From assembly GCA_946902985.2 (NCBI GenBank), contig OX336389.2, positions 126,019,572-126,083,571 of the forward strand: DNA of 64,000 nt, written 5' to 3'. Positions within the stretch are counted from its first letter, which is position 1; each line of letters starts with the position of its first letter. Below the pieces are notes generated by a model. That model was not told where the DNA came from and made no database searches. It was given only the letters and a program-made list of their open reading frames with translations. Source of the stretch: Meconema thalassinum. Its lineage: Eukaryota; Arthropoda; Insecta; Orthoptera; Tettigoniidae. Positions 1 to 11,729 of the stretch are shown here, piece by piece. Position numbers and translations under genes: made by a program.

Positions 1-39
1 CAGAGGTAGAAAATCTCGGATAAAGCCATAGAAGCGAGC

Positions 40-330
40 TTGGAAGACTTCAGACACTACGAAGAAGAGAATTCTGTGCACAGTCTATCGGATATATCTG
101 AACACTTCTCCTCCAACAGGAATAAATTTAAGCAGGAATGGACACATATCAAGACAGAAGACAAGTTGGTGAAGTACTTGAAGAATTTGAGTGATGCAGT
201 GCCCATAATTACAGGTTCTGTGTGTATTCTAAATAACCTCAGCATTGAGTCAATGGGTTGCAGATTCCCAAACATTAAGTTCCACAAAACTTTCTTTGCA
301 TTACTGATAAAAATTCATTTGATGAACTAG
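40..330 (+). CDS. Unrecognised coding-like fragment at left edge
   Basis: A frame open from about position 10 to the stop at 330 gives roughly 100 residues with an acidic, lysine-rich composition. I do not recognise it. There is no ATG: the earliest usable start would be TTG at 40, so it is better read as an exon or the end of a decayed element that begins left of the window. The following 900 bases are AT-rich and carry no continuing frame. It could equally be a chance open frame. Confidence 0.2.
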   Translation: MEDFRHYEEENSVHSLSDISEHFSSNRNKFKQEWTHIKTEDKLVKYLKNLSDAVPIITGSVCILNNLSIESMGCRFPNIKFHKTFFALLIKIHLMN

Positions 331-1200
331 CCTACTTCAGTTCATTGAAAATTCTGAGTGCGATGAAAATGGAAGAAAGTTGTCAGTAGTGAATGCTCCT
401 GTGAACACCCTACAGAGAAGTTTTTCGAGTGATGATTGCACACCCTTATAATTTTTAATAGAGCAAATTAATTTTTTAGATGTTAGGTAAACAATCGTAG
501 GTACAGTGGAGACACGTTACTCTTGGCAGCTTCCATATAATATGTTCAATTGTCATCAGTGTACAAAAAGTTACATCGGAGTGGTCATATTTATCTGCCT
601 CATCCATCAAATCTTCAAAAGTTGCTTGGTAAGTTTGATTTGAGTACTTTTGACATTATTGGGAGTATTGAGTAGCCTATCTCAGTCTAAAGAAGAATAA
701 TTTCTTGAAAGATCATGAATGTTCATAAATTACTTTTACCGTAGTTCATTTTAATGGAAAAGTTGAACTGTACTCTTCTAAAGTCATGGCGAGACAAAGC
801 CATTGGTCGCTACTTGGTTAGGCGACTATCTGGACCAAAATTATTGTTAGTAGGCCTAGTACAAGCAAGGAGGTCTGGGGTTAGGTTTGTGTTTGTACGC
901 AAAGAATACTCTGTATTGCCGGTACCAATAATGAGCACTGGCAGTTGTCAAAGCTAACACGTGAGGAAATGCTGCGTTGCCACTGAGGCAGATCATGACT
1001 CATAACATTCCAAGAAGTTTCCAGGAAGACACAAATACTGGGATCTGTGGTGTGTCAGCCGTATTCGTGTGAAGGGTCAATTAAACATTGCGATGCACGC
1101 GAGTTTAGGGGAATTTTTAGTTGCCTAATCGCTCTAGCTGCTACTAACTTAATTATGGGTCTATTCCTTTCATCGCCCCCTCTTCGTCACTTGTGTCTGA
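331..1200. other. Gene-free stretch
   Basis: I see no supported gene, RNA or element end here. Short open frames at 754-957 and 1047-1235 have no recognisable domain. The sequence merges on its right into the 3' end of a decayed minus-strand transposase. Confidence 0.5.
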
Positions 1201-1224
1201 ATTGGATCTGGAATTGCTTTCCAG

Positions 1225-1500
1225 GGAAACTATGAACCAATCTACCCTATCATCGAGTATACATTCACGTTTCGTAGCCTCATCCAGTTCTCGTTGCACT
1301 ATTAACACAAAACGCTTCCAGTTTTATGAAGTCACTTCCCTAATAGCCTAAACGGTAAGCTTCTCAACCTCACGGAGTGTGAAATTCTTATTATGCCGTG
1401 CTAGATAACCCTTCACTTGACCCCATATCATTTCTATAGGATTGAAGTGGCAATGATATGGGGCAGCGTGATGATCTCATGGCCATGCTTTCTCGCCAGT
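1225..1500 (-). pseudogene. DDE transposase remnant, C-terminal block
   Basis: On the minus strand this reads as the C-terminal third of a Tc1/IS630-type DDE transposase. The block holding the last catalytic residue is clear: a histidine-rich turn followed by NPIEMIWGQVKGYLARHNK, where the glutamate of NPIE is the third acid of the triad. A helical stretch follows (FTLREVEKL) and then an acidic, serine-rich tail (DTSDEEGA). In-frame stops occur after the KLT segment and in the next helix, so it cannot be translated through. It is colinear with the blocks at 2620-2992 and 4564-5137 and is the distal end of the same dead copy. Confidence 0.7.
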
Positions 1501-1850
1501 TCATCCACGTGGTAGCCTACATGGGTTTAGGCTTGCGCTGCTGTATAAGGTTGAGAAGGATATTAATTCTGAATGAAAGTGGAACGCGGCTTATACACTT
1601 GTAGCAGACATGAATGTACTTTTACATACCTTGTGTCCTTGTTTCATTTTTTGGGCGATATTACGTATTGAAATTAGGAACCCTAATTAAAACTTACTAC
1701 TGAACCTCATATATGTGCTAAAGTACGTAAATATGTGTTTTTGTTTTTTGCTATTTTAAAAACAGCTGCCATGCTTCGATAGCACTTGATCTCGTTTAAC
1801 CGTCATCAAGGCTCACTCTAGCAGCACGCACCGAGGCACACATGTGAGAT

Positions 1851-2115
1851 ACAAAATCACTGTTGATAGAAAGAAGTGGGATGCAAAATCACTGTTGATA
1901 AAAAAAAGAATCATCGGGACACGTTAGGCAGTAACCATTGCCAAAATTCATTGATCTGGGCGCGTTAGGCTGTAACCATTGTCAAAAACCATTGGATTGG
2001 ACAAAGTGTAGGTAAGAATGGTCGGGTGTAGGTGCAGCCTTGGCCGCGCGCTACTAGCGGGGCATGGTTGACACAAAACCATTGATCTGGGCGCGTTAGG
2101 CTGTAACCTTTGTCA
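1851..2115. repeat. Imperfect short repeats inside the dead transposase
   Basis: Two repeat types are visible. A unit reading GCAAAATCACTGTTGATA occurs twice near 1850-1900. A second unit with the core GCGTTAGGCTGTAACC is present near 1960 and 2095, with a diverged copy near 1922, each followed by a TTGTCAAAA or TTGCCAAAA segment. The array lies in DNA that separates two blocks of the minus-strand transposase remnant, so it is probably part of a later insertion or of expanded noncoding DNA. Confidence 0.6.
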
Positions 2116-2619
2116 AAACCACAGTTGTGCGGGAAAAAATACACATACTTATTACAGGAGAGCGATATACTGCATAGTTATTACAGAGCAGATAACAAAA
2201 AACACTCATTTCAGCCGTACAGAGATGCGAAATATTGCACACACTAGCATAATTAGAGTCGTGAACTGAGTGCAGCGAACGAATGATGCCCACTAGAGAG
2301 TAAATTGGGCACTTTTTTGTTTCACATAGTACCGTAAGGGCGAGGTTGGCAGTACTGTTATGGTACTTTTTTGAAGATTGATTTGAACAATGGCGCTCAC
2401 TGCTGTAATTTTCGCTATATTTGGAATGGCTGGGTGTGTCACAGACGGCGGAGGAGGAAACATCTATTAAAACATTGCTTCCTGATTTATTTCTCATCCT
2501 TTTATAAGGTATTTTGGCGAATTCATGTATTATATAGAATGTTATCGCTCGTTCTATGTTCATTCAGCACTACCGAGAAGGATTCCATTTGTCCGAGAGC
2601 TGTCGCATGGTAGGTTACA

Positions 2620-2992
2620 CGATGGTGGTCCAGCCATTCCAACATTCGTGACTTCGTACTTAAAGTTGTTGGAGCTTATTCTATCTGACCTATGTGGTAC
2701 GAAGCATTGTCCATTACAATAACACTGTGTTCAGGGATGTTGGGTAACAATTGTTCCTGGAACCATTTTAGTCCATGTCTTCATGGTAATCACGAGTTCT
2801 TTTCGACCTAAAGAGCAAAAGTGTATTATTAACAAATCCGTGTGATAGCCCGGCATATAGAATAATAAATCGACCCCCTCTGCCTGACGGCCCTTCCTTG
2901 TCCCCTGAACTGAGTTGTCACTCCAACCCTTAGATACTGTGTGACCAGCATTGACCCTCATTTCACCTAACCACACAATATCGATAACATTT
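2620..2992 (-). pseudogene. DDE transposase remnant, catalytic core block
   Basis: The minus strand encodes the central catalytic core of the same DDE transposase. The first-acid motif is degraded: the expected Asp-Glu at this position reads WLGEM, so the first catalytic aspartate is now glycine. It is followed by VNAGHTVSKGWSD, typical of this family. Further on, in another frame, VIVMDNASYH carries the second catalytic aspartate, and a stop follows seven codons later. Together with the blocks at 1225-1500 and 4564-5137 the gene runs right to left across about 3.9 kb and is interrupted by noncoding DNA. The family assignment rests on motif order, not on a search. Confidence 0.7.
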
Positions 2993-4563
2993 TTGCCCTA
3001 TTAACTTAAGTTTTGAATTTTCCAGTAGCCTATTTTCACCCAATTTTCACCAAATTTTGAAGGTTCTTTAAAGTGAGCATAATTAAGGGAATTCTAAACT
3101 TTGGAGCTATTTGGTTCAGTCATTTAGAAATTATAACATTTTATGTAATAAATATGCAAATTTTGAAAATGTCCCAGGTACATCAAATTTAAAGTTATCA
3201 ATCTAAAACTTCTATGGAATGATCATCAATGGTCTACAAATAAAAATTGGTATTACTTTTAAAATCAGTGCAAATGGTTTATTATTAAAATGTTTTTATC
3301 TTAGAATGACCTGTTGTTCTGTTAAAATATGTCATTTTTTTCAAATTTGAACCTAAATATTTCTGAAAGTTATTAATATTTTTCAAAATGGATTCCACAC
3401 ATTATTAAGACCACAAAGTTGTATGTGCAAAACAAGTTTGAAGGTAATGGGATCAAAAGGCAGGCAACTGGAACATTTAAAATGCTGAAAAATATAGTAT
3501 TGAGAAAAACCTAACTTTATTAAGAAAAACAGTATTTTAGTGGAATTTCCTGCATCAAGACTTCCCTGAGTTGACAAATCACTTTTCCCACACTTCAGAG
3601 GTAACTTATTACTAAACCCATCTTTCTCCCTGACGTTGACACGAAGATTTACTGCCACATTCACCACACAGTTCTGTAAACAAATTTTGGAGGGCACCCA
3701 TATATGAATGAGAATGTGCTTGTCATTAACACTAGGTCTAACAGTATTCTCCTCACTAAAATAGGCCTATTCCAGTTTTCTGACACTGGCAGAAGAAGTA
3801 GTTGCAGCTGTTGAACTTGCATTACTTAACTTCACATGTAATATCACCCCACTGTTTGTCAACATTCAAAATAGCACTATTCCATTTCTTTGTTTCACAG
3901 ACTTTCGGTTTACGCCATCGACTAGATACAGAATACATCTAATAAACTGCACACAAATCTCTAAAATACCATTAACTTACACAAGTTCCACCACTCACAG
4001 TAAACCAATAAAAATATAATTCTTGCGAATAAACTTCACTAAAGCCACTGACCATCAAAATAAACAAAGACGCATGGTTCCACTATGTATCCAAAATGGC
4101 CTATACTTTACTACAAACCAAAATACTTCTGTTCGATGTTAAATATGTGCATGTGTATAGTAATGATATTCTTTTAGTGAATGCCATACAGCTAAAAATT
4201 ATATGGGATAAGAAAATAACATGTACGGTAAGAAAAGTTTCACACTTGACAAACATTGCCTAGGTTACTCATAACTGATAAATTGACCAACAGATGGCAC
4301 CATAAGCTTGTATTCAGATGATTGGCATGATAATCTTGGCCAAGAGTATGAAATTACAACAAAATTGAGGGGGTTTTTGGTTCTAGGAAGTAGGCGTTGC
4401 CCATATCAAGACCTAAGCACGTGTTCTTTAAAAGCCCCCGTAAGGATTTAAAAATGGCCGTACATAAAAAACAAATGTATATTTAAGTGCCCCAAGTGAT
4501 AAGGTAACTTCTAGGGCATGAAACCAGATTTTGGTTTTTTGTTTGTAATTTTTGGCCTACAAC
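2993..4563. other. Insertion or intron splitting the transposase remnant
   Basis: About 1.57 kb separate the N-terminal block from the catalytic core on the minus strand. I find no gene in it. The frame at 3383-3697 on the minus strand has no domain I know. The DNA is AT-rich and could be a separate noncoding insertion or a lineage-specific intron. I found no convincing inverted ends or target duplication. Confidence 0.4.
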
Positions 4564-5137
4564 TCAGTAGGGTCTCCCCATTTCATGTAGGAACTGACAC
4601 CTCAAAGCCACAATATCTGGCCTCTCCATGATCACCTTCCCCCCATTAATTTTCTTATATTTAAATCCCAGATCGTGCAACACTTTCAGTGAAGAAAGGC
4701 TTCCTTGAAATAATTGTGCCTCTCTTAGCAAAAACAAGAAGTTTGCGACATGTTGGAATTTCTTCCCTAAAATAATATCTATAAATATGCCGTCTAACAG
4801 CATCTTGTTGAAAGCCATCTAAATTAGTGACCACCCCTTCTCTATGCCTCTTCTTCCCTGGAGTTGATAGTTTAGACGGGCCAGCATCATCAGACAGGAA
4901 CTTCCCTTCCGTCACTCAGTATGCAGTCATTTCACTCACACCAAGAGTCTTGGAAATTCTTTTCCTCACCTGAACAAATGGAATCAGAGGTTTCTCCCGT
5001 AAGTGCATACTTTCCTCTTCTTCCTCCATAAAATTCCTCACCGCACATACCATCTCCTTTACTTGGCTATGGAGAGTCACACCACGGCCTGAAGTTGTTC
5101 TGTCGCAGAGAATGGATCCTGGGCCTTCCGCGAGCAT
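4564..5137 (-). pseudogene. DDE transposase remnant, N-terminal block
   Basis: Starting from ATG at 5137 on the minus strand there is an N-terminal DNA-binding region. A helix-turn-helix-like segment, PLIPFVQVRKRISKTLGVSE, is followed after a stop by a proline-rich linker (SKLSTPGKKRHREG) and a second helical segment (FQQDAVRRHIYRYYF). A frameshift near 4690 moves the frame to LGFKYKKINGGKVIMERPDI, which in intact relatives leads directly into the first catalytic aspartate. The block ends at a stop at 4564, where 1.57 kb of unrelated DNA begins. At least one stop and one frameshift make it dead. Confidence 0.7.
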
Positions 5138-5139
5138 GT

Positions 5140-8100
5140 ACCGATGCCATTTTTACACAACGAAAATAGACACGATGATGCAAATAAAAGAAATAAACTC
5201 AAAATCTGTATATACACACGCTTCCAACAAAAACAGAAGGATAACGTTTACTGTAGCCTATGAAAGAATAAGCAAATGCACTTCAATATATACACGGGAT
5301 ATTACTAATGGCAGTGACGAGTTAGTTCACAGTAGAACACTGCGTCAAACCATGTGCTCACTGTTGTGTCAGCATTCATTGCAACACTGCTCGCTGTTGC
5401 TATGGACACAGTTACCCCTCTTGTCTCCACTCCTCACCTCACTATTCAAGCGGATGGCAGCTTGCACCGTTCATATTTTGTAAATCAGAGTATAACACAT
5501 AGAATTTAACATGTATGCAGCGTTTAAACCCTAAGTGTTGTCCACGTTGTCATGGAAGATGCAATTTTGTGTCTAGGGGAATTTTGTAAGTGTGAATTCC
5601 ATTCCATGTCCACATTAAAGCTATTGACACAAGTTGGCAGGCTTGTTTTGTTGAGATAAATTAGAGATGAAAATAGTACAAGAGTTAATACAAGACTCTA
5701 TCGTTGCCAAGGATGCAAGATACCAATATAATTGATAGTGATTTTGTACTGCATAAGGAAACAGTAGCAAGGCAGCTGGAATCAAGTTAGACATGTCCAG
5801 TCCTCAAATTGTGTTCATGCATCTTTGTAACGATGAATTTGTAACCCACTAAGCTCCAGTGAGATTGAGAAATGGTGTCAGAAAAATTTAAAATCCTGAA
5901 GAGATCATGAATCATCAGCAGGGTATAATGGCTGTAGGCCCTATGTGCAGTGCAGGATTTTTTGAGAATATTAATAGCTGGAGGATATTAGATCCTAATA
6001 ATCGTCAGTAATATATCCAAGATCAGCAAGATATCACCTTTATAGCCTACTTGGTGAAACCTGCAAACTTCATTTTCTACATTCTAAGATTCTTCCAGAC
6101 AATGTGTTAATGTGCTTGAGATGCATATATTTATAACCAATATCCTAAATAAAATAATGTCTGTAATACATTTTGTGTGTGCTTATTATAATTTAGTGTA
6201 AACATTACTGTGTCATTGGAGGAAGATTACTTGCAATTTGCTAGTGTTCTTGAAGATACGGGCATAGTTTTGTACTCCAGGGCCCTACCAATCACCACAT
6301 CCATAATTCTCTGTTAAAGCTCTAGATTTACCCATTTCAAACCGATTTACCCAGTGTGTAGTACTGTTAACTGCTTATGTTAACAGGATGCCCATGTTCT
6401 TTTTCAGGGGGAATGGATGTGGTGAGGATTATGCGATATTTTCTGGGAGGAAGGGGAAGGGGGGGACTGGGTATGTTATAAAATTCTTCATCCCTAGACC
6501 ACCAGGGTGAAACAAAAAATAGAAAAAATAATTAAAAGTTGAGGAATGCTTTCATTTGAATAATTTGAAGGGTCTCGTTTGACATTTGGTGGAGATCTTG
6601 GACATCTTATTGGGAGGGAGATACCATGTCCGTGTAGCCAGCATAGATCCAAATTACAATGGCAAGTATGGTCTTTCTTTAATTTTAATAAATGGAACAG
6701 TTCCACCTACATGGAGTAGGGGTAAGTAAAGTGGCTTCTTGTCCAGATGACCTGTTTTGCGAAGGAGTATTTGAAACCTGATATAGGATTTAGTCTTCAA
6801 AGCTTCGCACAAAGGCTCTTGATAGAATGATTTGAATCCCACTCCTTGCATCCTGGAAGTGTCTTCCCAACTCAACTGTAAATAAAAGCTAACTGAAAAC
6901 CACTACCATATCCTTTTCTATTACAAGTACAGTACACACATAAGTGCATGGGGCTGATATCCACGACATTTCAATCCACTGGATTAACTCACAATGAATA
7001 AGTTTCCAAGGTCCTTCATTTGTAGTAATATACTTCGTTATAAAAATCTTGAGCCCATAAAACCATAAATTTGACCTAAGCCTAACTGGGAACGGGAGAG
7101 AACCGTTAAACATGTCCAACATGAAGGTAGTTGCCACAAGAAGTAAACCTGCCACTGTAGGGGATTGGTGTCAGATAAAAGGCTCTCTGCTAAAGGAGGT
7201 AAGTATAATCTCAGCAATTCATATATGTATCTGAAGTAGTCCTATGCATTAAATTTTTGTTGTTGAAAAAGATTGTCTTATGGTAGGCCTTCTCAAAAAA
7301 GCAAAATGCTAAAAACCACGAGTGTAGGCTCAAATTTCTTATATTCGTTTTTATTATTTTGGGGCATGAATGACCCTTCCCTTGCAATAAATGAAGCACT
7401 GAATACTTTCTCCTAATGCAATGCTTGGTTGTTTCTTCTTTTTTTAAAATTCCAGCTGCTTTTAAAGTTAAACTCACATGTAAACTGGTATATATGGAAA
7501 CAACTTATTGATGAACGAAGATAAGAGGATAATATGTACAGTTTTGTATATCTGCATAAACTGGAACATCCATTCAACGTTTGTATTACACTGCTTAATA
7601 TTCTACTGCTCTAAGGTTTTGAGCTAGTGATAGGGGTGGATTTCTTCCACAGCTTTTAACTTTATTTTTGAGTATCCTTAAATTCACAATAACAAATTAC
7701 TCGGCTATTGGTAGGCTTCTATAGATGAGAATACCTTGGTGCAATCAATGCGGCGAGGCGAGCGAGCGACACCACTCCTCTGACGTCACAGATCCGCGCC
7801 ATGGCCTGTCTTTCTCGTCGGCCACGTTTATCACTAAACAGTTCCTTTCATCAAACATTCGAACTGCTCAGAATTTGAGCCTCTAAAATATTGAATAAGT
7901 TTGAAGTTATTATAGCATTTTTTTTTTACAATAAAAAAGGTTATTGAAATATGATCCTTTTATAAAATATGTTGAATTTTGAAATATAAATTTTTCATAA
8001 TGAAGCTAGTATTACAAGGGTTATTGCACAGAAATTTCGAAATTCTCCGGTTATTAGTTTTGTCCTGACGTATGTACCTTTAACCCTCAAAGTAGACACT

Positions 8101-8236
8101 TAGAAGCCATGCCCTGAACAAACGAACAGTCTATATTTTACAAAAGTGGCATATAACAAGTCCCGAAGACCTATATACTAGATTAAGAAGAAAAAATAAA
8201 ATTTAAAAAATATTTTATTTTTCGGTAGCACAGCCT
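5140..8236. other. Gene-free AT-rich stretch
   Basis: No gene, RNA or mobile-element terminus could be supported. Several short open frames exist (for example 5112-5483 plus, 6494-6875 minus in two frames, 6889-7155 minus and 7211-7477 minus), but none has a recognisable domain. The two overlapping frames at 6494-6875 look slightly coding-like and could be a decayed exon. A GC-richer patch near 7745-7810 contains TGACGTCA. Confidence 0.4.
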
Positions 8237-8398
8237 TAAGGGACCTAAGGCGCGATAATTACACGGGGAGAGATCAGGCCTTTAGGGCGGATGCTCGAGT
8301 GTCTCCCACTTGAGTTGGCTTACCTTCTGCGTTACGACCTTTGCGGTATGGAGACATGCGTTATCATGGCGCAGCAGCACTTTTTGATCACCCTTTAT
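8237..8398 (-). pseudogene. Mariner transposase fragment
   Basis: The minus strand encodes a short stretch of a mariner transposase around the second and third catalytic acids: LLRHDNACLHTAK carries one aspartate, and RPDLSPCNYRA matches the usual SPDLSPCDY motif with the last aspartate changed to asparagine. A stop codon replaces the tyrosine expected before that motif. The fragment ends abruptly on its right at a TA where the 8400-8907 MITE begins, so the MITE inserted into an already decaying copy. No mariner terminal repeat is visible nearby. Confidence 0.75.
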
Positions 8399-8399
8399 A

Positions 8400-8907
8400 C
8401 AGGGTGTTTTAGGAGGAATAGTAAATATTTCAGGAGGTGGTAGTATAGATGAATTGCAATTTAAAAAAAATCCATATAACATGTGTCCCATTTGTTTTGT
8501 GTATAGAGATAAAGCTGGTAGTAATTAACCCAAACAAATTTAAAGACAGTGCAAATAAGAACGTTCAAAGTTGATTTTCAAAAATCTACCACCAACTTCA
8601 ATGCATTTTGCACTACTCTTGATAACACCCCGTGTAGCTTTTCGGAGTGCGTCTTGGCGTTCTTTGATGAGGGCTACACTATGCATAATCCGGCTCTTGT
8701 GTTAACGTTTTTCTTGTAGACTTCGCCCTTCAACCATCCCCACAGGCAAAAATCACACGAAAAGACAACTGCCCTGGTTACATACCGACATCTGTATTTC
8801 AGTACGCAATAGAAATGGGACACATGTTAGTCTATATGGAATTTTTATTGCAATTCATCTATCCTACCACCTCCTAAAATATTAACTATTCCTCCTGAAA
8901 CACCCTG
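8400..8907. mobile_element. TA-flanked MITE with about 75-bp inverted ends
   Basis: The ends are inverted copies that begin CAGGGTGTTT and continue with GGAGGAATAG and AGGAGGTGGTAG over about 75 bp. TA dinucleotides flank the element at 8398-8399 and 8908-8909, as expected for Tc1/mariner-type insertion. The 508-bp interior has no long open frame, so it is non-autonomous. It sits inside or at the edge of the mariner fragment at 8237-8398. Confidence 0.8.
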
Positions 8908-9106
8908 TATACACTATACAATCAAAAGTAACATCCAAATTGCAGGTTTGAAGTAGATTTTGAATACAGGGAGAAGATACTGCCAGTTATGTGGTCAATT
9001 GTGTTTTGGTGATTTGTGTCATATCATAGGTAAACTTAACGCCGATTCTTTAGTACGAGCGGACCCATGCGAGAACACTCGCATGTGAATAAACAACAGG
9101 CTTTAT

Positions 9107-9392
9107 TGGTATGCTGGTTCGACGCGACACAGTTCTGGTAGGAGCTATCGTCTTGTTTATTTGTCTAAACGCCCTATTTAAATACATTGTCGATATTTAT
9201 GAAATCAGTGTGCGATTCATCACTGTTGCGGGTAATTCCCTTTCTTTTGAATGCTCATTTGTTACGATTGGTTACTTGTGGGCACCCCATGTGTATAGAC
9301 CACCCGTTCGGCTTTACTGTTATGTGGGTTGGACGTGACACAGTTCTGGCAGGGGCTATCGTCTTGTTTATTTGTTTAAACGGCACTTTATA
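9107..9392 (+). repeat. Local direct duplication
   Basis: A segment of about 75 bp containing GACACAGTTCTGGTAGGAGC and TCGTCTTGTTTATTTGT occurs at 9107-9182 and again, with several substitutions, at 9318-9392. The spacing is about 211 bp, so this is an old two-copy tandem duplication or a remnant of a longer tandem repeat. Both copies lie in short open frames that have no recognisable product. Confidence 0.65.
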
Positions 9393-9644
9393 AACAAATA
9401 AATATATTTCTGTTCATTTTTCAAGAAATCCAAGATTTTTCCTGTACTATTGAGACTTTATGGAAGATTTTGGCACACACCACACCTTCTAACTCCCTAT
9501 GGTTTAAAAGCGTGAGTTTTGTGAAACATACACCTTAGCGTTTTATAAATATGATAACTTCATGATCCTAATGTTATGTGTAACTGCTGTGCTAGAAAAG
9601 GTTAAGTACGAGACAGGTTCTAAATATTTTTCATAGAATTTTGA

Positions 9645-9835
9645 CAGCGTAGCTGTGCGCGTTAAACTGTGCAGCAAGTTCTGAAATCGTAGGTTCGAAT
9701 CCCGATGCTGACGGCGGTCATTCTAGACCCTTATGATCAGTCACACACACAGAGAAATACACGTTATCAGACAAATCCAACACACACCAAGTATGCGGGC
9801 CTGATGACTACGCTGCTACTAGACCTTAATGAATT
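9645..9835 (+). mobile_element. tRNA-derived SINE, diverged copy
   Basis: A pol III B-box-like sequence, GGTTCGAATCC, at about 9692 is followed by a body ending in GTTATCAGACAAATCCAACA and then a CGGGCCTGATGAC segment. The same body, in less diverged form, is seen in the SINEs near 33.7, 37.9 and 41.1 kb. The A box is not clear. The copy looks old and probably lacks its first bases. Confidence 0.6.
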
Positions 9836-10624
9836 AATAATAACACAATAAGTGGAAAACATTGCCTTAAGATCATACCTCTAGTTACGAAAACTAGGTT
9901 ATATAATATTGTGTTTGCTTTCTGTTATCACTGATGCAGTCATACTGAAGCTGTGGATAATAATGCTAATCTTTGTTTCTATACGTAACAACTGTAGCAC
10001 TACCTGCGTCTACTTTCACTGCCAAACCATGACCCATCACCTCCTCTCCCTCGAATGTTACCGCAGAGTAGGATCCGCCCACCACTCAGGCAGGCTCTCT
10101 CTAGTAGTCCTTGGCTTAGTAGAAAAAGTGAAGCATCCATTTAGCTACACAACATTTCTATTGATGCTGTGTGTCACCCGGAAATACAGGATTCTCACTT
10201 CCGCTACATGTCTTCCTCCATTTCCTGCAACTTGTCCATTCCTTCACGCTGACACCGACCTGCATAACTGTGCGTAACTCACGTACCGTATGAAGAACCG
10301 GCGCCGAAACGGAATGATTTAAATCCGAAGTAAGGGTGAATTTCGGTAAACATACTTTGTGTTGTATTTCTTGGATTATTTCCCCCACTCAATTCACTAA
10401 ACTGTAGGGATGGTATTTACGTCTTGCGACATATTTCACTATCTTAACCTCAAATATTTACAGCAATGCACTTTATAATAATAATAACAATAATCCACAG
10501 GATGGTCAATCAGAGACTGACCAAAAGGATTCTTAGCCTTGCCCTGTCAATGAAAGTTAAAAACACCTGGCTGCTTGAAGTTGGAAATGATCTTCCGGAA
10601 ATAGGCATCACAGATAACATTGTA

Positions 10625-11282
10625 CAGGGCGCCAGGGAATGTTTTCCGCAGTGCCTACGTGCTGCTGCGAGATGTATCATCAGCAGTTTAGTTGGCAGCA
10701 CGGTGTCCTTGACAGGGTGAATGCCACACGTGTGGGCTGTAGGCTGTCGAAATCGTCAGTGTGTATTGCAGTAAGCGAGCGTTCAGATAGATTAATTATT
10801 GGAAGAGCGCAACAGTATACAGGTAGTAATGTTTACTACTGAATAGAGAGCTTTTTGGTGGAATACGTTTTTCGCGAAGGCGCACGGTGTACAGGAAATG
10901 TAAAACTAAAATTTTAGGCACGGTTTCCTAATTTAAAGTGACTAAACCGAGATACCGTTCAGGAGTTGATAAGTAAATTTCGCATGACCGACTCAGTTCA
11001 CGATGTACCGAGAACAGGCAGGCCTACGCTTTTATCGGACGAAAAACTTGATGAAATCTCCGATATAATGCCGCATAGTCCAAGAAAATCAACACGCAAA
11101 TTAGCTCAAGGAACAGGAATCTATAAGTGTACAGCACATAAAGCTGTAAGAGACAAGCTTCAGTTGTTCCCTTGTAAAGTTGCCGTTTTGGTAAAAGCGG
11201 CAGCCGTGCTGCCAACGTAACTGCTGATGCTACCTCTCGCAGCAGCATGTAGGCGCTGCGGAGAACATTCCCTGGCGCCCTG
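10625..11282 (+). mobile_element. Tc1/mariner MITE with long inverted ends
   Basis: The ends are inverted repeats of about 80 bp starting CAGGGCGCCAGGGAATGTT, and TA is duplicated at 10623-10624 and 11283-11284. The interior keeps only the N-terminal part of a transposase (10966-11220), so this is an internally deleted, non-autonomous derivative. It sits within a LINE coding frame, whose phase continues across it if one TA copy is counted. Confidence 0.85.
10966..11220 (+). pseudogene. Mariner-type transposase, N-terminal fragment
   Basis: The fragment contains the second helix-turn-helix region typical of insect mariner-like transposases: a SVHDVPRTGRPTLLSDEKL linker with the GRP(T) minor-groove motif, then SPRKSTRKLAQGTGI. 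It breaks off into the right terminal repeat of the surrounding MITE. The catalytic domain is completely absent. It shows that the MITE arose by internal deletion of an autonomous element. Confidence 0.75.
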
Positions 11283-11472
11283 TACTAGACAGAGCTAAGT
11301 TCAGAGAATTAGTCGATAATCACCGCTTTGCAGACCATCCAAGCACTATCACCAACAAAATCTGGTCAGAAGATAGCAAGAGAAGCCACAGCGAGAAGAT
11401 GAGGGATTTTGGGAGAAGAGAATGGCAATGCCATCAGCTATATAAGTTCAATCCCGCTCCTTAGTCGGGCAT

Positions 11473-11509
11473 GACGAAGAAAGAAAGAAAGAAAGAAAAA
11501 AAGAATAAT
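11473..11509 (+). repeat. GAAA microsatellite, LINE tail
   Basis: A short run of GAAA units follows the stop codon of the LINE remnant and abuts the TA at the left end of the mariner element. It most likely descends from the LINE's 3' tail. Confidence 0.7.
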
Positions 11510-11729
11510 ATAAGGTGCGTTCAAAAAGTAACGAGCCGGAGGCTGGAATGCGCAAACCGGTGACTACATCAGCTAATCGTGGCGTGTGTAACGAGGTGTG
11601 GTTCCGACCAGAGCGTGGAAGGTCACAGCCCGTCGCTAGAGGGCACGCGTGCTCGTCACGTGACGATACAGAGCGAGCAGCAGCATGCATCAATCGTCCA
11701 ACGTTGCCAGTCGCATTGCAAACAGTGAC

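Larger units (their letters stand above)
10499..11464 (+). pseudogene. Non-LTR retrotransposon 3' end, split by a MITE
   Basis: The frame from about 10499 to 10624 encodes a basic segment (RLTKRILSLALSMKVKNTW) that resembles the extreme C-terminal region of LINE polyproteins. It is interrupted at a TA by the 658-bp MITE at 10625-11282. Beyond the MITE the frame resumes in the same phase (FRELVDNHRFADHP) and ends with a stop at 11462-11464. A GAAA microsatellite tail follows directly, as is common at LINE 3' ends. Only the last 100 or so residues remain, with no reverse transcriptase. The clade cannot be assigned from so little. Confidence 0.55.

Noticed and set aside
2096..2563. 155-residue minus-strand frame
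   Set aside because: No recognisable domain. It overlaps repeat sequence and lies in the gap between two blocks of a dead transposase.
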